DNA from: Limnephilus marmoratus
Lineage: Eukaryota > Arthropoda > Insecta > Trichoptera > Limnephilidae
Length of the DNA: 64,000 nucleotides
Reading direction: 5' to 3'
NCBI GenBank assembly: GCA_917880885.1
Contig: OU862923.1
Span: 19,938,770 to 20,002,769 of the forward strand
This document shows positions 44,481-56,351 of the stretch, in pieces. The first letter of the stretch is position 1, and every line of letters begins with the position of its first letter. Below the pieces are notes generated by a model. The model saw nothing but the letters and a program-made list of their open reading frames with translations. It was not told where the DNA came from and did not search any database. A program made the translations under genes and the position numbers.

Positions 44481-45133
44481 AAAAGAAAATAATTAAATTA
44501 ACTAAATAAAATATCATACTTCACATCTTTTTCCAACCTGACTTCACTGAAATCTAATCTTACCTAAATATATACTCTTCTAGACGATCATTTACCTACC
44601 TTGACAAATCTCCAGTAAAAATTTTAGCTTTCATAAAAAATACCATATAAATAAAAAAAAAACACATATTTAAATCTTACTTCTTAGTATTTTATATTTT
44701 ATAGTATTTTATTTTTAACTTCTTTAAAACATCTTCTTCTTTATATATATATATACGTACATGTATATAAAGGAACACAAACATAATATATATATACATA
44801 TGTGTGTTTGTATGTATTTATGTGTGTATATATGTATATATATATATGTATGTATTTGTGTATGTGTATGCATATGTATGTGTATGTGCTTACGTATACA
44901 TATATCTTGTTATATTTTACCTTAAATATTTTATCTTTTTTCTTTCTCTCGTTTCTAATATCTTATAATTTTTATTTCAAACCTAAGTATATTTTGTTCT
45001 AGTTTTCACACTGCATAACTTATATCATGTATGATTACCTTAACACGGGCATTAGCCTAGTATGGTAATCAAAAAAAAACATAAAAGTGTACTTTTAAAA
45101 ATTGTATGAAATAAAAAAAAAAAAAAAAAAAAA
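44481..45133 (+). mobile_element. 3' UTR, hairpin and poly-A of CR1-like element
   Basis: Contains a TA/TG/TATG microsatellite (44740-44905). A hairpin GATTACC...GGTAATC (45030-45070) encloses GGGCATTAGCCTAG, and AATAAA precedes a long A-run ending at 45133. The hairpin sits at the same relative place as the one at 36551-36577. Confidence 0.7.
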
Positions 45134-46912
45134 TCTATATTATAATCACAATATGTGGTTTTTTTATTGCCTAAAATTATTTGGCATCTCGTTGGTTTAA
45201 ACTCAAAAAGATAAATAAGAAAAATTATATTGTTGTTTGCTCAATATATTTTGGTATCTGGAGTGCCGCGCCGTACCGGATTCTTAGACATTTAACAAAC
45301 ATAGGTAATTTTGACACTTTTGAAAGAAACGTGGAACTTTTCGGCTACGGAAATATATATTACCAACTGACACTCTTTCTAGGTAAGATATAATATCCCA
45401 AGTAGTTCTGCGAAGAAAGTCTACATTTAACAAAAAAAACAGAACTCTTATATAAACATGTTCTATCACTAAGTGGTACCAATTGTTCAGTTCGATGAAC
45501 GTCACGAAAAGGTTTCAAAATTGTGATAAATATTCTAGATATCTACTACCAGCAATGTAGATAGCAGCAAGTCTACGTGACGTAGACTAAAATGTTGTTC
45601 AAGCAATACACATTTAAAGCGGTTTACGTTTTCATGCCAGCGTAGTTTACATCTTTGTAACGGCTGTACAAGTTAACAAGCTCCCAAAGCAGGCGTTTGT
45701 ACAAAGGAAACATAGGAGCATTACTTTTAAACCTTTTTGGCTACACCCGTTCCACCTGCTTTAAAATGTGTATACTCGTATATATAAACTTTTACAATAG
45801 ATTTAAAAGAATAACCTTACTTTTTGTCTTCTCAACGTTCATTCTTGAAATAATAATTATTGTCTGTTATATTAAATTGGAGAGAATTAATTTCATTTAT
45901 GTTATACTCGTTCTTGGTGTTTCTGAACTTGCAACTTTAACCAGCCAGCGGACGAAAATCCACATTTCGTCGAAAGTTGTTCTTACGATCGTGCAGGGCG
46001 GTTACAATGAGAAAGATTAATTATTTTCCGTACCAGCTTTTTTAAATTATAACTCAATACCGAATTTATTTCAATTCAAATTAGCTTTAATTTATACCTT
46101 CATCCAAAAATGCTGAAAGATAATGCGTGATGATAAAACTATTAAAATAATGTACTTTTTGTAGTTATTTTTTGATTATAAGTATTTATCATTTTACAAT
46201 AATGTCTAAATTTAATAAGAATGTTAAAAAAATCTGAAATATATTAGTTTGTAAGTGCGCAAATAAATACACAAACGGACCAATTTTCGCCAAGAAACAC
46301 GTGTACGTACATATTTTTTAATGATTTTATTGAAACTAAAATTAAAATTCTAAAACATACGTTTGCTAGATAATGTATTGGATTTATTTTACTGCATGAT
46401 TTTATTATTTGAAATGGGTGTGGTATAATACAAAAACTTTTTTGAAAATTGAACAAATCTGCCAACGACCTATGGAATAACCTTATTATACTAAAAATTT
46501 AAAAAATTTCTCAAAATTTATTACATACGAATGCTAGATAAAAGAACAATCTTTCGAAATCCATTTATAATTTTTTGTGGAAAAGAGTCAATACGTATAA
46601 AAACTTTTTTGAAAATGACGTATTTCCGGATTTCCCGGGTAATGCCCTCTTAATATAGTAAAAATGAGATTCTTGGGGGGTGGGTATTGAGTGTGTGGTT
46701 GTGTTTTATCGTTTCTTCGCATATAAATGTATGGTTTGTTCCGTACATTGTAAATGTATGTAATTATTTTTATTTGTTTATGTATATATTTTTGTTTTTT
46801 TTTTATTTTGTTGTTGTTTTTTTGTAATATTATTATTTTTTTATTGTTAATGTGAGGCAATTTATAAGGCCAGTATTAAGACAAGGAAACTAGTATGTTT
46901 GTACATTGTATA
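45134..46912. other. Intergenic, no gene seen
   Basis: No gene supported. Two diverged ~150-bp repeats (about 46430-46500 and 46595-46665) share AAAACTTTTTTGAAAAT and a TTATACTAAAAAT-like end. Confidence 0.4.
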
Positions 46913-46914
46913 TA

Positions 46915-47765
46915 CAGGTTGTCCAAAAAGAAAGTATATATTTTGTGGATCGATTTAAAAAAAAGTAAGGGTTCTATCGAAAAAATGTTTGATAAATACT
47001 AAAATACACAATTTGGGAATTTATTTCTTAAAAATAATATTGTCCAAATGTAAACCCTCGCGTTCGCGGCATTAATTTAATCGAAGAGTAAAATTTCTCA
47101 TGACGGCTCGGCAGGTAAAAAGTCCATTGGGGTTATGTCAGGACCACGAGGAGGCCAATTTATGTCACCTCTCCTGGAGATCAATTTGCCAGGGAATATT
47201 TCATGAACTCGCGGCAAAGACGTATTGGACGTATGTAATGTTGCTCCGTCTTGCTGGAACCATGTTCTTTGGTTATACCAGTAAGTTTGTAGGGGTGCAG
47301 CATTAGGTATTTATGCAAAATGCTGTGTAACGATGATCTATGCATATTTTAAGCACTTGCGCGCTTCTGAATCGAAAAGTTTGAGTCGTCACGAAAAGAC
47401 TGATACACACTCTCTACGTTTTCTACCGTTCTCGATGACCTTGGTCGCCCAGATTTTGGTTTTGCCAGCGTTGTACCGATCTCTTCAAACTTTTTGACCC
47501 ATTTTCGAATGAGAGGAATGCTTGACGGATCATTGAATTGACGAAAACCTCAAATGTTGCAGAATCTTCTACGCGCTACAGTAGCCGAATCACCATTTTT
47601 GTAAAACTCAAGCACGCACAACGCGCGGTCGCTCCCGAGAAATGCTTCATAGAGACTAAATTCCCAAGAGCCAGACTACTGATTGACATATCCCCCGCGC
47701 CCCTCGGAAAAGTTGCGTTCACACAGAAAGCAAAACAAATATATACTTTCTTTTGGGACACCCTG
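46915..47765 (-). pseudogene. Mariner-like transposon with deleted transposase
   Basis: The termini CAGGTTGTCC... and ...GGGACACCCTG are inverted repeats continuing into AAAGAAAGTATATAT / ATATATACTTTCTTT, flanked by TA (46913-46914; 47766-47767). The minus strand shows pieces of a mariner/Tc1-type transposase: FNDPSSIPLIRKWVKKFEEI, KSGRPRSSRTVENV (helix-turn-helix linker), LHSILHKYLMLHPYKLTG, then directly WFQQDGATLH and FPGKLISRRGDINWPPRGPD. The block with the first catalytic Asp, between KLTG and WFQQDGA, is deleted, and stops and shifts interrupt the rest. The enzyme would have cut and joined DNA through a DDE/D active site. Confidence 0.88.
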
Positions 47766-47767
47766 TA

Positions 47768-48540
47768 CAATCCATCTTAACTGCGTACTCTTAGTACGAA
47801 ATAGTAGGATGAATTAGTTAGTAGTGTCTTGTAAAAAGAGCCCTGATGGTAAACCTCTGCTATGATAGGCACAACCAGAAGCACAAAACTTAAAGCAAAC
47901 CATTAATATTAATAGTGAAGCCTCGGCTACCCTAATGAGTCCAATTTTAAAATAAAAGTTAATCTTTCCAAGACTTTCACTTTTTCTCCTTCACTAAAAG
48001 CTTTCCCCTGAATAGAGAATACAAAAGTTCATTAAAGTTTTAAAACAATTACACAAATGGAGCTTTTTACTGACTAAGAGCAGATATAAAATAATATGTT
48101 TTTGTATGGTTTTGGCTTCTCGTCTCCCTCGGGACAGTCTTTAATGGGAAGTTCCACGTATTATGTATTAATTACGTAGACAAATTCGGCGTGTTTTACT
48201 CGACGACTTGTGAGTATATGCATTTTGTTAGTTGACTTAATAAGAATTCATTACGACCAGGGAGGTTTACTACTCTCATAAAGGGCGCTCTCATTTGAAA
48301 ACTTATTAAAACCTGTTAAGGGTTACGAATGGTTCACAAATGAGTGACGTATGTTAGTGAAGCAATACATTTTTATTGTAATAAAAAAATGTTCTAAATG
48401 GTTATTTTATATTAATTTGTTTAGATTAAACAAATCTAAACATTTTCTATGGGCTTGTGATTTCACACACCTAGTAAACTCGCATTATGTACGAGTTTGT
48501 CAATACAACTGCCAAAATGTTTGTTATAAAATGAAATGAA
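47768..48540. other. Intergenic, no gene seen
   Basis: No supported feature. Confidence 0.4.
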
Positions 48541-48714
48541 TTGATCATTGAAGATGAGGATAATACTAATAAATCTAAACGAAAATCTGAAAAAGAAGAA
48601 GACACAAAAAACGGTAACGGCCGCAACTAGTGTATTCTTCATTGATGGTAATAACACTAATAACCTTCAAAAGTTAGAAAGATAGTTATTCAGACAAAAA
48701 TTTAAAATTCGTTA

Positions 48715-48991
48715 GGGGTCGTCCATTAATCACGTGATGCTCGAAAGGGGGGGGGGGTTCGGAAAAAATCACGAAATATCACGACGGGGGGGGGGGGGGG
48801 TATAATGAGATATCACGTGTATTTATTTTTCGTGATAATATTCTGAAAATTTCAAAATTCTTTGCACTAAAAAAATACACGTGATTTCGGGGGGGGGGGG
48901 AGGGGGTTAGTCTAAAACCTCACCACATATCACCAGGGGGGGGGGGGTTAAAAAATTGCTAAAAAACATCACGTGATTAATGGACGACCCC
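48715..48991. mobile_element. MITE, 277 bp, TTA target duplication
   Basis: The termini GGGGTCGTCCATTAATCACG and their reverse complement end at 48991. TTA flanks both sides (48712-48714, 48992-48994). The interior has G-runs and CACGTGAT-like strings. A 3-bp TWA duplication fits PIF/Harbinger-type mobilisation. No ORF. Confidence 0.85.
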
Positions 48992-49071
48992 TTAAGACTT
49001 TTATAAGAAGGTCAATAGGTTTACCATATACATAAAATCGGATACCTATATTTATCCGAGAATCTATCTAA

Positions 49072-49504
49072 AGCCTCGATGACACACGGTGAGTTTACAA
49101 GCTACTATCTGGGAAATTCACTATCTGTTAGTAAACTCGCCCAGTGTCATCGTGTTACGTGCTAACTAGCAGCGACTAGCAGATTATTGACAATCTACGA
49201 AAAAAAGTTGAAAGGTCGTCAACTTTACTCGCCTACACGCTTGCTCCGCTTGCTCATGATTGGTTTATTTATGTTTCCAACATAGCTTCCGATAAGCAGC
49301 TGATTTCGACTGTCAAATATCTGAAGAATTAGTTCACGCAGGCGTCGTTATTCTTGTTACTGACGCTAGCAGCGGCCTCAGTTTCCTACACTTCTGAGCG
49401 AGTGGACAGTTTTGTGGGTCATCATGATAATCTCACTCGCCGATTTACCCGCTTTTAAAACTTAGTAGATAGCAGCTTGTAACTCGCCGTGTGTCATCGA
49501 GGCT
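49072..49504. mobile_element. MITE, 433 bp, TAA target duplication
   Basis: The left end AGCCTCGATGACACACGGTG continues to about 38 bp that recur inverted at the right end (...ACACACGGCGAG-type, with one or two changes). TAA flanks both sides (49069-49071; 49505-49507). No ORF. The sister SINE-like unit at about 20640 shows the empty site. Confidence 0.85.
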
Positions 49505-49634
49505 TAAGTCACAAACCAGTTTTTAACATTGTGTTCATTTAAAAAGGTAGCTGCCAAAAATTTGGGAAAAAAATAGTCGAAGATAACATTGTTAATGCTG
49601 AAGTGTGAAATTGGCAAATGACTTAAAAATAAGA

Positions 49635-49707
49635 GGTCTTAATGGCTCGAGTTGGTTGCTTGTCCCGAAAAGACTAGAGATCCTGGGTTCGAATCCCAGT
49701 TGCGACC
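49635..49707 (+). repeat. tRNA-like module of SINE-like copy C
   Basis: GGTCTTA...TGCGACC acceptor pairing, A-box-like ATGGCTCGAGTTGG, perfect B box GGTTCGAATCC, and a GTC/GAC stem with loop CCGAAAA. It is more tRNA-like in the acceptor and T-arm than copies A and B, but lies in the same repeat context. Confidence 0.7.
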
Positions 49708-49800
49708 GTTACCTTTTTTTCTGTGTATTGTTATTTTTCATATTTTCTTCAATTATATACCTACTACATTGATGGGAATAACCTTCAAAAGTTATTATAA

Positions 49801-50052
49801 AAAGAGATATTATAATTAAAAAATGACTTAATTGAGTTTAATTACAAATTATTTTTTGTGGTACAACGATATACTAGGTTTTTACTTTCTATTTTTTTTT
49901 TATTGTAATAATTTTTTAACGCGTTGTAAACATAGAGCAAAATGGTGGAGCATTCAAAGATGCAGTGATTGAAAAAAATAGATCGCTGGTCGCAATTCAA
50001 ACACATAAATGGTCATGTGGTAAGTATTGCCATTGAATTAAATAGGCATAAA
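49801..50052. other. Spacer
   Basis: No feature recognised. Confidence 0.4.
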
Positions 50053-50484
50053 TCTATATAAATAAAAATGAATCGCCGAAATGTATGTACGCGCATAACT
50101 TCCAAACGACTGCACAAAATTGGATAATTCTTTTAATTGTGTGTTCGTTATTGTCAGGACAAGGTTTGTATAAAACTACTGGTAAGCTCTGGCATTATGA
50201 AATTTGTATAAAAAAATTGCAATAGGTGGCACGCGATCTGTTTGAAAACTGAATGTACCGGGACTGAATGTATGGAATGCGGGAGTTAGGAGGGGGGAGG
50301 GGGGTTCACGGGAGGGGGGAGAGTGGAGTGGGGAGAGGAAAGGTGGAGGAGACGGAGTGTGAACGCAAAAGGGGAAAGGGACGCGGGAGACGAAGGGGTG
50401 GAGGAAGGGGAATGGGAAAGGACACGCAGGGAGAAACAATTTCTTTATTAAATGGCATCGCAACGCATGCCGGGAACCAGCTAG
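50053..50484 (+). mobile_element. Complete non-autonomous Helitron (432 bp)
   Basis: It starts TCTATATAAATAAAAATGAA and ends CTAG. It is inserted between host A (50052) and T (50485), the Helitron rule, with no target duplication. A GGCAT/ATGCC hairpin (50454-50471) lies 9 nt before CTAG. The 5' motif with CTTCCAAACGACTGCACAAA resembles known insect Helitron starts. The centre (50270-50440) is nearly pure purine. No Rep/helicase. Confidence 0.9.
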
Positions 50485-51089
50485 TAGTAAATAAATTTAA
50501 TTTCTCGCGCAGGAATACGCATCGGTCACAGGTTGATTATTCTAGAGCACAAGTTCTCAAACTTTGAGATTTTAAAAAATCTAGTGCCTTAAATATTATT
50601 TACTTACCTTTTTACGTTGCGTATCTAAAAACATATAGGTATCAAAAGAAGTTATTGCAAATACGAATAGGGATGGGATCGCCGCGAAAAATCGAAAAAT
50701 TTTGTATGAAAAAAAATCGTAAATCACATACAATTTGATTGAGTTAACTTCCATGGAGTGCATACACGAAATATTAAGCTTCATCCACATTAATACACGC
50801 TTAAGCGAGTCTTATTCGGATAGTAAATCACATCTCAAGTAGAGATGTACGGTAAGTGTAGAGATGTACGGTAAGGGTAAGTCCTGCATTTTGCCGGAGG
50901 CCTCTGAGACGTGCTTCTTTTTAAAAGTACCCGAGTTCTAGGAGAAACTCCCGGGTCCGAGTTCTTGGGTGCAGACTGGGTGCTGGGTGCTGTTGCGCCT
51001 ACCGAGATGCACGAGTTCAGCCGGAGCCGGAGTTTAAGAGCCCACTCCAGCTGAACCTACGCATAGCCTACCTTAAGTGGTGTCGGGTC
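50485..51089. other. Intergenic, no gene seen
   Basis: AGAGATGTACGGTAAG is duplicated at 50842-50875. 50880-51070 is GC-richer but not recognisable. Confidence 0.4.
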
Positions 51090-51245
51090 TAGATTCTGTC
51101 GGATTTGTATATATAGAATTTGTCTGCCATCGCCCCTCTAGTTTTCCTTAACGCCCCCTAATTTTCTTCTAGATTCTGTCAGATTTGTATAGATAGAATT
51201 TGTTTGCCATCGTCGCTCTTGTTTTCCATAACCCCCCCTCATTTT
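51090..51245. repeat. ~79-bp direct duplication
   Basis: TCTAGATTCTGTCRGATTTG ... TTTGCCATCG ... GTTTTCC occurs at 51090-51160 and 51170-51235. 51285-51325 resembles the end of a hAT-type element (minus strand CAGTCTTTCTCAAAGTGG), so this may be its interior. Confidence 0.65.
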
Positions 51246-51325
51246 ATTTGAGCCTTCTACTGTCCCCCCTAAAAGCCTCCAGCGCCCACAGTGGAGCGTT
51301 ATTGCCACTTTGAGAAAGACTGTTC

Positions 51326-53664
51326 TAGAGCTTCGAATAACTTGCAAAATCGAGAAGATGTATAATTATCTCGAATTCTTTTCTTAATATTAGGTATCCT
51401 CTTTCTTCCCGCAGTCTGTGGGCATTTTCTTTTATACCTTGACAATGATGGATGATTCAAATCTGTTACGCACATCTGACCACTCAAATAACCATAACTC
51501 GTGCGGTATTTTTATTCTTTTCATATGAGAAACACGATAAATGACAGAGCTTTTTCTACGCACACAAAATAAAAAAAAAAACTCATCTTTTTTAACACAC
51601 TACCTGGTAAAATTTGTTTGATACTCACAAAACTTTTTGTAACGCTTGGTGAATCACAATTTTTTTAATCATGGCACGTATACAGCACGTTGAAAAGTAT
51701 TGTTTTTATGTAAATGGATTTAAGGTGAATGAAAAATAATAAAACCAATTTTAAAACTTTATCCACTTTTATTTCTTTCCGACCGGACCGTTTTTAGAAA
51801 TCACGTCCATTTCAGACTGAAGGACACATTTAGCTTATGGTGTTTACATCTACTTTATTTGCTTATTTGGTTTACTATTTATTTATTTGCTTAGGTTTGT
51901 TTACTATTACGAGTATGTAAATGGAATAATATACATTATGAGTTTATTTATTGAACATTCGTGGTAGAATTCTATTGTATTAAAATTGCCAGCCTGAAGA
52001 TGTCCATAATAGGTCCGTAATGTATATAATGTCCGGTTTCACCGGTTTACTGGTGAAATAAATAAGTGGAAAAAAGTTAAAAAGTGTTTCAATTTCAATT
52101 TTAATATACATTATATTATATTTTAATATCCCAATAATAGTTATACTGTTCATGGCTATAAAATATAATTTAACTGGGAGTTCTATTTTTTCTTATTTAA
52201 TAAATCAAACCAATTTATAAGAAGATACTTAAATACCTACTTTATAAACCAAAGGTATATTTTATGCAACGTTAAAAATTGAATTATACAATTTGCCCAA
52301 AGAAACGTTACTATCTCAATTTTCAAACTTTCTTCAGTCAGCAAGGTACCATAATATTAAAATAAGAAAGAAAAAAACCCGACATTTCATATTTGAAAAA
52401 TAATCTTTACTGAACCATTAAAACAGCCCTCATCTTGAAACGCAAAACTGTAGAGTTAACCATGTGTGTAACACAAAATTAAAAAAAAAAAAATTCGCCG
52501 CTCTTCAATATGTTTGTGCTCGTGTGCCTTTATTGACAAAATGAGATAATCTTTCATAATAATGGAAATAAATCTTTCCTAATATAGGTACTACGGGTCA
52601 TTGGTGTTATTGAATATCGAAATTCTATAATACGTACGAATCTAGAAAGTGTTTGAACACGAACATCCAATATCGTAAAATATCTTTGAAAAATGGTTCA
52701 ATTCACAGTTCTGAAGTTCCTATCCATAATTCCATACATCCAATAATAACACTGAACGATTTCACCCTATCTACCGTTCAGGAAAGTTTTGTGCAGAGTG
52801 TAAAGATGTCATCTCTCGATAACCGGAATTGATTCTTCCCTCTCCTCCTTTTGTGAATTAACCAATTTCCTCTACAAGTATTTCTTCTCTTGCGAGTCCT
52901 TTAACATTTATTGGGTACGATTCAGTAAAGGATCGATTTATTTCCTTAAAGTACAACAGGTACCAGGAGCACAATTAGATTTGATTTATGGAAGATAATG
53001 CTATTATTATTTATTTTTACAGCGCAATGGTCTTTAGACGTCTAGTTTTAAACATAGTTCCTCGTAAAGTTTTACTGATTCTTTGCAGTTCTCCCCTAGT
53101 TCTTATTACGGTTCTTACTCATCTCAACGGCGGATAGTTTCTATGTCTCTACCCCAGCCAATGCTATTTTCAGAGGATGTTTGAATTTTACATCTGAATT
53201 GTTAGTCAAGAATATGTCAAGAACACCTATACCCATTTTAGTGTATAGAGAGTAACCTACACCCTTGTCTTGATTTTATCTTTGGCTAAAGATTTTGCCT
53301 GTTACTAATTTCGCTTTATATAAACCATTTTATTTATAGTATATACCTTCATTCGGCAATGTTCTGTATATATTTCTCTGTTAGCCTTATCCCACGGTGA
53401 TCGGGTATTTTATCGTTTTGTCTATCGGTATCCCTTGTTATCTTAATTCCCCCTCCCCTTTTTCCAAGTCATTTCTGGGAACCATTACACATTGAAGCCC
53501 TAGGCGTCTTTAACTTGGGCTACTTTTGTAACCTCGGTTCATTGGAGGCAAAGTGTCGTCTGTTTTCTACGTAGTTTATGCGGACAACCAATTGAGCGCC
53601 GTTTGAAAGTCGTCCGTTTCATATCCCAAATACATGGAAAATTTCACATTTTCTGTTTTTTTTT
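51326..53664. other. Intergenic, no gene seen
   Basis: 2.3 kb of AT-rich sequence in which I see no gene, RNA or bounded element. Confidence 0.45.
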
Positions 53665-53888
53665 ACTTTTATTTATTTATTTATTTGAGACACAAACAGG
53701 ATATTTATAAAACATTTTTGTGGGTAATACATAACAAATTAAAATTCAAATATAAAATTCTAAGTGCAGTATCGATTCCATCCCGAGTACTTTTCAAATA
53801 GTGCACTTTATGACTCGGTTCCGCAGCATGATTTCGTCTACTGCTTTGGGTAACTTACCTAGATGCTCCATCTTTTTATTATGAATAA
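53665..53888 (-). mobile_element. Retroelement tail, (TTTA)n with short 3' UTR
   Basis: Minus-strand reading ends CTGTTTGTGTCTC followed by (AAAT)n at 53668-53688. It is related to the tail at 28468. No coding remnant before the neighbouring Helitron. Confidence 0.45.
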
Positions 53889-54274
53889 CTAGCGTTTGCC
53901 CCCGGCCGCTCGCATAGTTTTAGAGGGGTTTCCACTCCGCCTCCTCCACCTTCCCTATCCCCACTTCACTCCCCCCTCCCCTGCCCCTCCCTCCCTCACG
54001 CCCCCCCTATTACCCCCTCCCCTCCCCTTTCCACCCCCTCCATACCCGTTACATTCGTTTTACAAATACCTCGCGTGCCACCTATTGCAATTTTTTTTAT
54101 ACAAATTTCATAATGCTGGAGCTCTGAGCTGTAGCCTTTATGTTATTATGATGTATGAGCTATATTATTATTGTAAAGTTTAATTAACATCTATTCCGTA
54201 GTTTTTGTAGCAGTAACAAACATACATACATCCATACACCCATACAAACTTTCGCCTTTATACTATTAGTAGGA
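53889..54274 (-). mobile_element. Non-autonomous Helitron (386 bp), minus strand
   Basis: On the minus strand it starts TCCTACTAATAGTATAAAGG and ends CTAG (53889-53892), inserted between A (54275 side) and T (53888 side). The 5' start is a widespread insect Helitron motif. The second half (GGTGGCACGCGAGG, then the G-rich region) matches the Helitrons at 1 and 50053, but the first ~150 bp differ, so this is a chimeric relative. Confidence 0.85.
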
Positions 54275-55594
54275 TTCAACGTTCATGTGTTAACGTAAAG
54301 TTGGGATATTCGTGGACATAGTGTATGTAACGTATCTGCCAGGTTTATATTGAAGAGAGATGATTTTTATTTTCTTGAAAACACAAACCATTTCCAGGCT
54401 CTGTAAACAAAGCTCTGTGGCTAAAAATCATTAATACAGGCAGCAGATTGTGGGCCAATGATGGTGTCATCGGGATGTTTTTGGGCGCACGCTAATCCAA
54501 ACAGAATTTCAGACGAGGGGTAAATGTTAAACGATTATTTCAATACTTTTGGCGTTTGCGCATTTCGATCGTCCAGTTGCTTAGTCAAACATTGGTCAGA
54601 AATCTCCGATAAATCGAAATTTGAGTTAAATACCTATGCAGTTAAATGTAAACGTGTACCTTACACGTAGCTTCAATCCGATTACTACCAAATCAATTAT
54701 AATGCAGAAAAACTTATAGTGAATTAAACCTAATATTGAAGTTTTCTGGGTCTGGGATATTTTAAAATGTTATACTACTATACCGAACAGTTATCCCTTC
54801 CGGTGTTATTTTATGGCACATTTTATATTGCTTTCCTTTTTATTATCTCAAAACTTAGTATTTGGAGATTTCTGATTAATCAACTGGACGATCGATTTGG
54901 TTTCTCTATACTTTACTACTTTTCTTTTTACATGTGTACTTCTTTACTAACATTTCAGTACTTTACTCTTTACTTTTATAACCGAATACAGGCTTTATTT
55001 AATTATATGGAATAAAAGTTACCTTTACAACATTCTATGGTTCTCAATACCTTTACGTCCGTAATTAAAAGAGTTACCTAAATCATTTTGGTCACCGTAC
55101 CACTTTTCCAGACCCGGGTAAGATGAATTATTGCAGTAAACTGTAGCCTGTAGCCAGTGGGTACTTCATTAACATCAGCGGAGCAAAACAAAATGGTCCA
55201 TTTGGCGCATGTCATAATGCCTGCGAGAGATTTATCTCTTCCCTCACCATATTCTCCGCCAAATTAAACCGCACCCGCCAATGCCAATTGCTTTATCATT
55301 GTTTCATTGAAATTATTATTATTTGGCTCAATCGACTACCTACGCATTTAATATTTTTTAGTAGCAGCAAATGACTTCAACAATAAATGCTAATTAAATA
55401 ATAATAATAACAGTTAATAATTAACTAGAATGCATGCAGGGGAAGTGCAATGCAATACATTCCATATTTTGAAATAACAAAAGAAAGACAAATAATAAGA
55501 TGAGGTAAAGAGTAAATAACAACACATAAATTACATAAAAACGAATAAGCATGAGAAATTAAACTGGAAAAAAAATTAAACACTAAAATGAATG
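54275..55594. other. Intergenic, no gene seen
   Basis: The 82-codon hydrophobic frame at 54767-55015 has an ATG but no recognisable family features. I do not call it a gene. Confidence 0.4.
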
Positions 55595-56100
55595 CAAGCA
55601 GCCGTTTACGGAGGGTATTTCACCGTCTCCCGTTTCCAGAGGGCCATCAGGGGGACTCCATCCAGGCAGTCATGGCGGTGATGATCTCATTCTTCGATTG
55701 GCGCAGTCTGCGCCATAAACCTCCCATGCGGTGGCGGAGAAGGGCTCGGAAAGTGTGCACTCGTCCCTCCAGAAACATTTCCGTAGCACTCCAGAATCTC
55801 GTTAGGCGGAAAATTTGGCGATAAGCGTTATTGTAAGGCAACCTTTAACTTATGCCATTGGAATGCAGTACAGTCAACCCACAGTTCTGATGTGTACAGC
55901 GAGGTGCAGAAAGCGTTGAACAATATTCTTTTTACGTTTGGACTGCAGAAGTGAAAACGTCTTGACAAGCATACCTGCTCTAACTGACATCGCTCTTCTC
56001 TGCCTTTCCATATCCTAGATGTCTTGGCCGTCTGTGATGACATGTCCCAGGTACTTTACGCTATGATTAATATCAATTTTCCTTACTAAAGCACTCATCA
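55595..56100 (-). pseudogene. Non-LTR retrotransposon C-terminal relic
   Basis: Two minus-strand frames joined by a shift near 55835: RRFHFCSPNVKRILFNAFC and SLYTSELWVDCTAFQWHKL (55828-56043), then YNNAYRQIFRLTRFWSATEM and LLRHRMGGLWRRLRQSKNEI (55647-55841). They match the post-RT region of a common insect non-LTR family ('YNN..R.....R..SA.EMF'). Earlier codons survive weakly to 56100. The RT core is absent. Confidence 0.8.
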
Positions 56101-56351
56101 TCAAAACTGTCTATTCGAATATCGACATTGTTGCAGTGCTTCAAGAAGCTCTGCGCGACGAATGGTTGCTGATTGCGAAGCCAACCGCACCACATCTTTT
56201 TTGATAGAATTTTCTATAAAAAGGATACCTACTTGTGTTTGTGATTATCGTAAAAAGATTATCCTTAGAATTATAATCCATATTTGGTTATGTATTAATT
56301 AATAACGCCCTTTTATTGGTTTTTATTGTTAGGAATGTATAGTAAAAATTG
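56101..56351. other. Spacer
   Basis: No feature recognised. Confidence 0.4.

Larger units (their letters stand above)
48541..49800 (+). repeat. SINE-like composite, copy C, split by two MITEs
   Basis: After removal of the two insertions the sequence follows the unit at 20560-20990: AAAATCGGAT, TATTTATCC, ATCTAAGTCACAAACCAG, TGTTAATGCT, the tRNA-like module, TTTTTTTCTGTGT, then CATTGATGGGAATAACC. An inverted copy of the SINE tail is at 48545-48635 (as at 19838-19912). Confidence 0.75.

Noticed and set aside
44802..45002. Met/Tyr/Cys-rich frame
   Set aside because: It is a translation of a TATG/TGTA microsatellite in a 3' UTR.
47100..47306. Plus-strand frames in the mariner-like element
   Set aside because: The recognisable transposase blocks are on the minus strand.
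54767..55015. 82-residue hydrophobic frame resembling a membrane protein
   Set aside because: AT-rich sequence gives Phe/Tyr/Leu-rich frames by chance. No family motif, no exon signals I could support.
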